From an uncultured Alphaproteobacteria bacterium (GTDB lineage: Bacteria > Pseudomonadota > Alphaproteobacteria > Caulobacterales > Parvularculaceae), in NCBI GenBank assembly GCA_937895955.1, contig CALAZI010000156.1, positions 1 through 43,947 on the forward strand: DNA of 43,947 nucleotides. The letters run 5' to 3'. A program made the position numbers and the translations under genes. The notes below the pieces were generated by a model. That model was not told the DNA's origin and did not search any database. It was given only the letters and a program-made list of their open reading frames with translations. Positions 7,219 to 14,300 of this stretch are shown piece by piece (position 1 is the first letter of the stretch; the number at the start of each line of letters is the position of its first letter).

Positions 7219-7635
7219 ATGACCGCCCAACGCGGCAAGGACATGCTCGTCAAGATCGGCGACGGCGGCGGTCCGGAAAGCTTTTCAACCGTCGCCGGCC
7301 TTCGCACGAAAACGATTTCGCTGAACGCGCGCGAGGTTGACGCGACGCATGCGGAATCGAACGGCTGGCGCGAACTCCTGGGCGCCGCTGGCGTCCGGCA
7401 ATGTTCGGTTTCCGGCGCCGGCGTCTTTTTGAACGATGCGGCGGCGGACGCGATCCGCGCGACGTTTTTCGCCGGCGACATCAGGAATTTCCAGCTTGTC
7501 ATTCCGGGCATGGGAACATTCGAAGGCCCGTTCCTCATCGCCAATCTCGATTACGCCGGCGATCATGACGGCGAGGCTACGGTGTCGATCGCGCTCGCCT
7601 CGGCCGGCGCCGTCGCTTTCACGGCGGCGCCATGA
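7219..7635 (+). CDS. GTA gp9, major tail tube protein
   Basis: 138 aa. It has the TP901-1-type phage major tail pattern: MTAQRGKDMLVKIGDGG, GLRTKTISLNAREVDATHAES, GWRELLGAAGVRQCSVSGAGVF, and a C-terminal LDYAGDHDGEATVSIALASAG. It stacks as hexameric rings to form the tail tube. The AAGGAG Shine-Dalgarno at about 7209 supports the ATG. It lies between repeat copy A1 upstream and a family C palindrome downstream, so this high-copy structural gene is isolated by hairpins on both sides. Confidence 0.93.
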   Translation: MTAQRGKDMLVKIGDGGGPESFSTVAGLRTKTISLNAREVDATHAESNGWRELLGAAGVRQCSVSGAGVFLNDAAADAIRATFFAGDIRNFQLVIPGMGTFEGPFLIANLDYAGDHDGEATVSIALASAGAVAFTAAP

Positions 7636-7659
7636 CGGACCTCGATAACCGCCCCCGAC

Positions 7660-7746
7660 CCTTCGAGGCCCGCTTTCAGCGGGCGCCTCAGGGTGAGGGC
7701 TTCCCCCATCTTCATCCTGAGGCGCTCGCGAAGCGAGCCTCGAAGG
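7660..7746. repeat. Family C palindromic repeat between gp9 and gp10
   Basis: Perfect inverted ends CCTTCGAGGC (7660-7669) and GCCTCGAAGG (7737-7746). Internal stems are GCCCGCT/AGCGGGC (7668-7684), GCCTCAGG (7685-7692) with CCTGAGGC (7716-7723), and GCTCGC/GCGAGC (7724-7738). It matches the widespread alphaproteobacterial 'cctcaggatgagg' style of repeat. A separate AAGGAGG follows for gp10. Confidence 0.9.
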
Positions 7747-7771
7747 ATGACGCGAGGCGCAAGGAGGTTTC

Positions 7772-8179
7772 ATGACCCAGCATCGCAAGGGCGACGCGGC
7801 GATCGTCATCAATGGCGAACCGATGACGCTTCGCTTGACGCTCGGCGCGCTCGCCGCGCTTGAGGAAACGCTCGGGCAGGGCGACTTCGCCGCGCTTCAG
7901 AAAAAGCTCGAAGCGCCCCGCGTTTCCGACCTTCTTCTCATCTTGCAGGCGCTGTTGCAGGGCGGCGGGCGGCTTGTTTCTCTTGATGCGCTCAAAACAA
8001 GCGACATCGATCTCGCCGACGCCGCGCGGGCCATCGCCGATGCGTTCAAAAGCCTGAATTCGGGCCATGCCCCCTCCGTCGCCTGCGGCGACACCTCCCC
8101 CGCAAGCGGAGGAGGAGAGCGCTCTGCTCCCCCGTTTACGGGGAAGCTGTCAGCGAAGCTGAGTGAGGGGGGCGCATGA
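7772..8179 (+). CDS. GTA gp10, with repeat-derived C-terminus
   Basis: 135 aa. Residues 1-99 match the GTA gp10 family: HRKGDAAIVINGEPMTLRLTLGALAALEETLGQGDF, then LILQALLQGGGRLVSLDALKTSDIDLADAARAIADAF. This family lies between the major tail and tape measure genes and is thought to act as a tail assembly chaperone. From codon 100 (position 8069) to the stop, the sequence is a family B palindrome read in frame, giving APSVACGDTSPASGGG onwards. The native C-terminus appears to have been replaced or extended by about 36 residues. A strong AAGGAGG precedes the ATG. The stop overlaps the ATG of the next small gene. Confidence 0.88.
   Translation: MTQHRKGDAAIVINGEPMTLRLTLGALAALEETLGQGDFAALQKKLEAPRVSDLLLILQALLQGGGRLVSLDALKTSDIDLADAARAIADAFKSLNSGHAPSVACGDTSPASGGGERSAPPFTGKLSAKLSEGGA
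8069..8173. repeat. Family B repeat encoding the gp10 C-terminus
   Basis: Outer ends are GCCCCCTCC (8069-8077) and GAGGGGGGC (8165-8173). Internal palindromes are GTCGCC/GGCGAC (8078-8092), CTCCCCCGC with GCGGAGGAG, and CTCCCCCGT with ACGGGGAAG. It starts exactly at the first base of gp10 codon 100 and stays open to the stop at 8177-8179. Its right arm also supplies the G-rich stretch before the next start (8176). Confidence 0.88.
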
Positions 8180-8352
8180 TCCCCTGGCGCCGCTGGTTCG
8201 CTTTCGCGGTTCTGACGCTCGGCCTTCAGCCGGAGGCGTTCTGGGCGCTGACGCTCCATGAATGGCGTGCGCTGGCGCCGGACGAAACGGCGGCGCTGTC
8301 GCGCGCCGGACTGAACAACCTCATCGCCCTTTATCCGGATCAACAGACATGA
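8176..8352 (+). CDS. GTA gp10.1, 58-aa tail assembly chaperone-like protein
   Basis: Small gene whose ATG overlaps the gp10 stop (8177-8179) and whose own stop overlaps the gp11 start (8349). The protein has FAVLTLGLQPEAFWALTLHEWRAL in the first half and ends ALYPDQQT. The LxPxxFWxLTxxEW pattern is characteristic of the phage tail assembly chaperone (DUF2376-like) proteins found before the GTA tape measure. It presumably keeps the tape measure soluble during tail assembly (family knowledge). The upstream G-rich arm of the repeat is very close to the start, so translation is probably coupled to gp10. Confidence 0.82.
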   Translation: MIPWRRWFAFAVLTLGLQPEAFWALTLHEWRALAPDETAALSRAGLNNLIALYPDQQT

Positions 8353-8894
8353 CCGAAAGCGTATCCCTGCATCTTTCAACCGCCGGCCTGTCCTCGGAAT
8401 TTTCAGAGGCCGGCGCGGAAATTTCCCGCGTCGCGCGCGATGAAATCGCGCCGGCCGCCGCGCTCATCGAAGACGCCTTCACCTCGGCCGCGCGCGTCAT
8501 CGAACGCGACCTTGCGCGCGCCGCGCGTTCCGGCTCCTTGTCGCTGAAATCGCTCGCGCAATCGATCATCCGCGATTTGAAGCGCGTCGCGATCGACTCG
8601 TTCATCAGAAAGCCGATCGAGAATCTTCTTTATTCGGCGCTTTCGGGCGCGTTCGGCGGCGGAAGGGCGGCGGGCGGCCCCGTCGCCGCCGGTCAGTCCT
8701 ATCTCGTCGGCGAACGCGGCCCTGAATTTTTCACGCCCCATGTCGGCGGCCGCATCGGCGGCGCCGGCGCCCCGTCGATCAACGTCTCGATCGCGTTGCC
8801 GGGCGTGACGAATGCGGAATCGTTCCGCGCCTCCGAAACCCAGATCGCGGCGAGCCTCGCGCGCGTCATCGCCAAAGGAGCGAGAAACCAGTGA
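8349..8894 (+). CDS. GTA gp11, short tape measure protein
   Basis: 181 aa from the ATG overlapping the gp10.1 stop. The N-terminal half is helical (EFSEAGAEISRVARDEIAPAAALIEDAFTSAARVIERD) and is followed by SLAQSIIRDLKRVAIDSFIRKPIENLLYSALSGAFGGG. The C-terminal part contains the tape-measure-type motif YLVGERGPEFFTPHVGG and INVSIALPG. It sets tail length. GTA tape measures are very short compared with phages, and this one fits. The frame is open back to 8262, but that overlaps gp10.1 in another frame. Copy A2 of the family A repeat follows the stop. Confidence 0.92.
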   Translation: MTESVSLHLSTAGLSSEFSEAGAEISRVARDEIAPAAALIEDAFTSAARVIERDLARAARSGSLSLKSLAQSIIRDLKRVAIDSFIRKPIENLLYSALSGAFGGGRAAGGPVAAGQSYLVGERGPEFFTPHVGGRIGGAGAPSINVSIALPGVTNAESFRASETQIAASLARVIAKGARNQ

Positions 8895-8908
8895 AAATCG
8901 GTTGCATC

Positions 8909-9028
8909 CGTCATCCCGTGCGCGGCGCAGCGCGAAGCGGTGCGCTGCAGACACGGGATCGCTCCAAGCCGCACGCGATCCCGGACCAGCGCAGCAGCAT
9001 TTCACGCTGCAGCGCATCCGGGATGACG
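8909..9028 (+). repeat. Family A palindromic element, copy A2 (gp11-gp12)
   Basis: 120 bp with the same perfect ends as copy A1 (8909-8918 and 9019-9028). It is open in the same relative frame (RHPVRGAARSGALQ ... SASGMT), although here it lies outside any predicted gene. Confidence 0.9.
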
Positions 9029-9038
9029 CGCGCAGCCG

Positions 9039-9056
9039 TCCCCCGCGAGCGGGGGA
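9039..9056. repeat. Family B hairpin following copy A2
   Basis: TCCCCCGC (9039-9046) and GCGGGGGA (9049-9056) with a GA loop. It lies 10 bp after copy A2 in the gp11-gp12 gap, so two repeat families are stacked there. Confidence 0.8.
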
Positions 9057-9102
9057 GGAAAGAAAGCCGTCTGTTTCCAATCCAGCTTAAACGAGCCGCA
9101 GC

Positions 9103-9729
9103 ATGACAAACTTCCACGAAACGCTTTTTCCGCTCGACATTTCCCTGAACGCCGAGGGCGGGCCGACGCGCAAGACGGAAATCGTGACGCTCGTTTCAGG
9201 CCATGAGGAGCGCAACGCGCAATGGGCGAGTTCGCGCCGCAGCTGGAACGCCGGCTATGGCGTCAAGTCGATGGCCGATATTGAAAAGGTGACGGCTTTT
9301 TTCGAAGCGCGCCGCGGCCGGCTTTACGGGTTTCGTTTTCGCGATCCGTTCGATCATCAATCCGCGCCCTACGGCAAGGCGGTGACGGCGGACGATCAAC
9401 TGATCGCGACGGGCGACGGCGCGACGCTCTCCTTCGCCTTGACGAAACTTTATGAAAACGGCGGCGCGTCCTATGCGCGGCGGATCGCCAAGCCCGTCGC
9501 CGGAACGGCGCGCGTCGCGGTGGACGGCGTTGAAACGGCCGCCTTCACCGAGGACGAAACGACGGGGATCGTCACGTTTGCGGTGGCGCCGCCGGCCGGC
9601 GCCGTGATCACCGCAGGGTTTTTGTTCGATTGTCCGGCGCGCTTCGACAGCGATGCGCTCAGGATCAATCTCGCCGCCTTTCGCGCCGGCGACATTCCGT
9701 CGATCCCGTTGATCGAGGTGCTTGTCTGA
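9103..9729 (+). CDS. GTA gp12, distal tail protein (DUF2460)
   Basis: 208 aa, DUF2460 family, forming the ring between tail tube and baseplate hub. Typical segments are FHETLFPLDISLNAEGGPTRKTEIVTL, RRSWNAGYGVKSMADIEKVTAFFEARRGRLYGFRFRDPFDH and LTKLYENGGASYARRIAKPV, with a beta-rich C-terminus ending IPSIPLIEVLV. The length is normal for the family. The stop (9727-9729) shares a base with the gp13 ATG at 9729. The Shine-Dalgarno before 9103 is weak. Confidence 0.94.
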   Translation: MTNFHETLFPLDISLNAEGGPTRKTEIVTLVSGHEERNAQWASSRRSWNAGYGVKSMADIEKVTAFFEARRGRLYGFRFRDPFDHQSAPYGKAVTADDQLIATGDGATLSFALTKLYENGGASYARRIAKPVAGTARVAVDGVETAAFTEDETTGIVTFAVAPPAGAVITAGFLFDCPARFDSDALRINLAAFRAGDIPSIPLIEVLV

Positions 9730-10613
9730 TGCGCGCGATCAATCCGCAATTGCAGGCGCATTTGTCGGGCGGGGCGACGACGCTCGCGACCTGCTGGAAA
9801 ATCGCGCGCAAGGACGGCGTCGTCCTCGGCTTCACCGATCATGATCGCGCGCTCGTCTTTGACGGCGTCGCCTATGAGCCGGATGCGGGCGCCGACGGCG
9901 CGGCGATCGAATCATCCGCCGATCTCGCCGTCGACAATTCCGAGATTGAGGGCGCGCTTTCGTCCGACGCCTTGTCGGCGGAAGATCTCGCCGCCGGTCT
10001 TTATGACGACGCGACGGTCGAGATCTGGCGCGTCAACTGGGAAGACGTCGCGCAGCGCATGCTCTTGAAGCGCGGCGTCATCGGCGAGGTCGCGCGCGAG
10101 GGCGAAAAGTTTCGCGCCGAAATCCGCGGAACAAGCCACGCGCTCGATCGCACGGTCGGGCGCGTCTATCAGCGCGGCTGCGACGCGGTCTTGGGCGATC
10201 AGCGTTGCGGCGTCAATTTGAACGCATCCGCCTATAAGGGCGGCGGCGTCGTCACCGCGATCCTCGACGATCAACGTTTTCTCGCAAGCGGGCTTTCGGC
10301 TTTCGTCGCGGGCTGGTTCGCGCATGGCGCTTTGTTATGGACGTCCGGCGCCAATGCGAACGCCCCGGCTCACGTCAAGGCGCATGACAAGAACCCGTCG
10401 GGCGACGCCATATCGCTCTGGGTCCCGACCGGCAAACCGATTGCGGTCGGCGACGCTTTCGCCGCAACGGCGGGCTGCGACAAGCGCCATGAGACCTGCA
10501 AGGCGAAGTTTTCAAACCTCGTCAATTTCCGCGGCTTTCATCTGATGCCGGGCGATGATTTCGCGGTTTCCTATCCCGTCAAATCCGGCCGCAATGATGG
10601 GGGGAAAAGATGA
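9729..10613 (+). CDS. GTA gp13, baseplate hub (DUF2163)
   Basis: 294 aa with DUF2163 in the N-terminal half (LATCWKIARKDGVVLGFTDHDR...FDGVAYEP...SSADLAVDNSEIEGAL) and a BR0599-like C-terminal domain. Four conserved-looking cysteines (about C151, C160, C250, C257; RGCDAVLGDQRCG and AGCDKRHETC) could bind a metal or Fe-S centre (inference). It is the hub on which the peptidase and the giant tail protein assemble. The start overlaps the gp12 stop; upstream codons of the open frame (from 9630) are shadows of gp12. The 3' end overlaps gp14 by ATGA, and GGGGGG just before serves as the gp14 ribosome site. Confidence 0.93.
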   Translation: MRAINPQLQAHLSGGATTLATCWKIARKDGVVLGFTDHDRALVFDGVAYEPDAGADGAAIESSADLAVDNSEIEGALSSDALSAEDLAAGLYDDATVEIWRVNWEDVAQRMLLKRGVIGEVAREGEKFRAEIRGTSHALDRTVGRVYQRGCDAVLGDQRCGVNLNASAYKGGGVVTAILDDQRFLASGLSAFVAGWFAHGALLWTSGANANAPAHVKAHDKNPSGDAISLWVPTGKPIAVGDAFAATAGCDKRHETCKAKFSNLVNFRGFHLMPGDDFAVSYPVKSGRNDGGKR

Positions 10614-11323
10614 GGGCGGTTATTTGGCGTCATCCGGCGCGCGGCGCAGCGCGCAGCGATGCGCAGCAGGTGCGCGATCTCTATCGGCACGAGATCCCGG
10701 AGCAGCGCCGCGGCGTTTCACGCCGCAGCGCATCCGGGACGACGTGCTGGCTCGAAACGAAATCCGCGCTCAATCGCACCGATATCGTAATCGCCGCGCG
10801 GTCATGGCTCGGCACGCCCTACGTCCATCAGGCGTCGGCGAAGGGCGCGGGCTGCGATTGTCTCGGCCTCATCATCGGTCTTTATACGGAATTATTGGGC
10901 CGCGCGCCGGAGGCGCCGCCGCCCTACACGCCGGACTGGAACGAACGCCGCCCCTGCGAGGAGCCGCTGTTGAACGCGGCGCGGCGGCATTTGGTTGAGG
11001 TTGGCGACGTTAACCGTCATCCCGTGCGCAATGCGGCGCGCAGCGACGCTTTGCAGATACGGGATCTTTCGCTTCACGAGATCCCGGATCAGCAGCGCGT
11101 CATTTCATGCCGCGCAGCATCCGGGATGACGCAGGCGTTCCTCCCCGGCCAGGTGCTCATCTTCCGCGTCGTTCCGACCGGCCCCGCCAAACATTGCGGG
11201 CTGGTCGCGTCTGACGACACCTTCATTCACGCCTATGCCGGGCGATGCGTCATTGAAAGCTGGCTGTCGCGCTGGTGGACCGAGCGCGTCGCCGGCGTTT
11301 TCGACTTTCCGGGAGCGGAATAA
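10610..11323 (+). CDS. GTA gp14, NlpC/P60 peptidase interrupted in frame by two repeats
   Basis: Tail-tip cell wall peptidase, 237 aa, longer than the usual roughly 150 aa. The catalytic core is present: GTPYVHQASAKGAGCDCLGL (nucleophile probably C84), AKHCGL (H195) and FIHAYAG (H207). Two family A repeats are read through in frame: copy A3 gives residues 7-45 and copy A4 gives residues 136-174. Both begin at a codon boundary with RHP and end in ASGxT. No other in-frame start lies between copy A3 and the domain, so the repeat-coded N-terminus is expected to be translated. The internal copy sits between the Cys and His lobes, just before FLPGQVLIFRV. Either the protein tolerates a surface loop or activity is changed. 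The start overlaps the gp13 stop. Confidence 0.9.
   Translation: MRAVIWRHPARGAARSDAQQVRDLYRHEIPEQRRGVSRRSASGTTCWLETKSALNRTDIVIAARSWLGTPYVHQASAKGAGCDCLGLIIGLYTELLGRAPEAPPPYTPDWNERRPCEEPLLNAARRHLVEVGDVNRHPVRNAARSDALQIRDLSLHEIPDQQRVISCRAASGMTQAFLPGQVLIFRVVPTGPAKHCGLVASDDTFIHAYAGRCVIESWLSRWWTERVAGVFDFPGAE
10628..10744 (+). repeat. Family A palindromic element, copy A3 (in frame, gp14 N-terminus)
   Basis: 117 bp (39 codons) with ends CGTCATCCGG and CGGGACGACG, each one base different from the consensus ends. It is read in phase 0 as codons 7-45 of gp14. Confidence 0.9.
11015..11131 (+). repeat. Family A palindromic element, copy A4 (in frame, inside gp14)
   Basis: 117 bp (39 codons) with perfect ends CGTCATCCCG (11015-11024) and CGGGATGACG (11122-11131). 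It occupies exactly codons 136-174 of gp14, phase 0. Confidence 0.93.
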
Positions 11324-14300
11324 TGGCCCAGTTAGTTTTATCCGCAGCCTCCGCGGTCGGGCGCGCCGGAATCGGACAGATATTGGCGCGCACCGTCGCG
11401 TCGACCGCCGCCGCCTACGCCGCCGGCGTCGCCGAGCGATTGATCTTCGGCCCGCGCAAGCGAACGGTCGAAGGGCCGCGGCTTGATAATTTTCATCTCC
11501 AGTCGTCGACGGAAGGCGCGGGGATCGCGCGGGTTTTCGGCCGGGCGCGCGTCGGCGGGCAATTGATCTGGGCGGCGAATTTCAAGGAGACCGTATCCGA
11601 AACGACGGAAACATCCGGCGGCAAGGGCGGGCGCCTCGCCGCGTCGAAAACGACGGTGAAGGAATATCTCTATTCGATCTCTTTCGCGGTCGGGCTGTGC
11701 GAAGGCGAGATCGACCGCGTCGCGCGCGTCTGGGCGGACGGCAAGCCGTTCGATCTTTCGAAAATCAACGCGCGCCTTTATCGCGGGACGCAGACGCAAA
11801 CGCCGGACGATTTGATCAATTCGATAGAAGGATCAGCGCCCGCCTTTCGCGGTCTCGCCTATATCGTGTTCGAGGATCTGCCGCTGAAGGAATTCGGCAA
11901 CCGCATTCCGCAATTGTCGTTCGAGATTGAAAAATCGCTCAGCGCTGACGATCCCGCCGCGCTTGAAAACGCGCTGGAGGCGGTGACGGTCATTCCGGGC
12001 TCCGGCGAGTTCATTTACGGAACGTCGAAAGTGACGCGCGAGATCGGCGACGGCGCGACGCAGGCCGAGAACATCAACAATAATGACGGCGTTGCGGATT
12101 TTTCCTCCTCGCTCGACGCGCTGCAAGCGGCGGCGAAGAACGTGAAAGCCGCTTCGCTCGTCGTTTCCTGGTTCGGTGACGACCTGCGGGCGGGAAACTG
12201 CACGCTTCGCCCCGGCGTTGAAACCTATGATAAGGAAACCTCGCCGCGCGACTGGCGCGGCGGCGGCGTTGCGCGCGGCGAGGCGCGATTGGTCTCGATG
12301 ATTGACGGGCGGCCCGCCTATGGCGGCACGCCGGACGACAAGGGCGTCATCGAAGCGATCAACGCGATGAAGGCGAAAGGCCTTGCCGTTCAGTTTCATC
12401 CCTTCATTCTCATGGATGTTCCGGCCGGCAATGGTCTGCCCGATCCTTATGGCGGCGCGGAACAAGGCGCTTACCCGTGGCGCGGGCGGATCACCGTCGG
12501 CGCGAATGAGGGAACTGCGGGCGCGACAGCCGACATTCTTTCCTTTTTCGGAACCGCGGCGCCGAATGATTTTTCCGTCGCCAACGGCGCTGTCTCTTAT
12601 TCAGGACCCGTTGAATGGTCGTTTCGCCGCATGATTCTTCATTACGCGCATCTCTGCGCGGCGGCGGGCGGGGTTGAAGCCTTCCTGCTCGGTTCGGAAC
12701 TTGTCGCGCTAACGACGGCGCGCGATCATGCGGGCGGCTTTCCGGCGGTCGCAATGCTGAAAAGCCTCGCGGCGGACGTAAAATCGATCCTGCCGAGCGC
12801 GAAAATTTCCTACGGCGCGGACTGGTCGGAATGGTCGGGCGTCACCAAATCGGACGGGCGCTTTTTTCATCTCGATCCGCTCTGGTCTGATCCGAATATC
12901 GCTTTTGTCGGCATCGACTATTACCCGCCTTTGTCGGACTGGCGCGACGGGTTCGATCACGCCGATCTCAACGCCGGCCATAAGAGCCGCTATGAGCGCT
13001 CATACATCGCGGCGAATATCGAGGCGGGCGAAAATTTCACCTGGTATTATGCGAGCGCGGCCGATCGCGACGCGCAGATCAGAACGCCGATTGCCGATAC
13101 GACCTATAACGAACCCTGGGTCTGGCGCGCGAAAGACATCCGCAATTGGTGGAAGAAAGCGCATCACGACCGGCCGAATTTCATTCGCAATGCAAACGCG
13201 ACGGCGTGGGTCCCGAAATCAAAGCCGATCCGGTTGACGGAGCTCGGCTGTCCCGCCGTCGACAAGGGCGCGAACCAGCCTAACGTCTTCGTCGATCCGA
13301 AATCATCGGAGTCGGCCGTTCCGCATTATTCCTCCGGCGCGCGCGACGATCTGATGCAACGCCGCACGCTTGAAGCCGTGCATGACTATTGGCGGACGCA
13401 TAATGAAACGGCGGCCGGCGTCGATCTGATCGAAACGGATCGCTTCTATGTCTATTGCTATGACGCGCGGCCTTACCCTTATTTTCCGGCGCGCGCCGAT
13501 CTCTGGGGCGACGGCGCCAATTGGGAAAAGGGCCATTGGCTGAACGGTCGATTGACGCGCGCGCCCTTGGATGCGCTTGTCGAAGCCTTGTGCGCGGAAG
13601 GCGGCGTCGACGATGTCGACGCGAGCGGGTTGAAAGGATCGCTCGCCGGTTTCGTCGTCGACCGGCCCCTGAGCCCGCGTCAGATGATCGACCCCTTGGC
13701 TGACGTTTTTCAGTTCGACATGGTCGAAACGCAATTGGGGCTGCGCTTTCAATCGCGGGGCGCGCCGAATGTCGCCGCGCTCGACAAATCATCGCTCGTC
13801 GATGACGGCAAGGCTGCGTTCTCGATGACGATCGGGCAAAAATCCGATTTGCCGACCGCCGTTCGTTTGGGCTTCATCGACGAGACGGGCGATTACCTCG
13901 CCGCCATCGCCGAAGCGCGCCTGCCGCAGGCGGGCGAGACGCGCGAGATCGGGCTTGAACTTCCCGCCGTGATGGATGAGGCGTCGGCCGTCGCCCGCGC
14001 GCGGTCCCTCCTCGCCGATGCGCGCATCATGCGCGAGACGGCGACATTCGCCTTGCCGCCCTCGCTTGCAGGGCTTGAACCGGGCGACGCGATTTCCGTT
14101 TCGATCGGCGGCCTGACGCGCGACTGGCGCATTCTTTCCGTCAATGACGCGGCGGCGCGCAAGGTCGAAGCGGTGCGCGTCGCGCCGGCGATTTACGAGG
14201 CGCCGCTCGCGACCAGCGGTTTCAGGATTTCGATCCCGTCGGCGCAATTCGGCAAGCCGGTCTTCGAACTGATGAACCTTCCCTTGCTCGCCGATGATGA

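Noticed and set aside
7031..7222. 63-aa ORF across copy A1
   Set aside because: Most of it is repeat sequence in an intergenic gap; it probably remains open only because the element is open in that frame.
8069..8179. Programmed frameshift between gp10 and gp10.1
   Set aside because: No slippery sequence was found before the gp10 stop, and gp10.1 has its own overlapping ATG.
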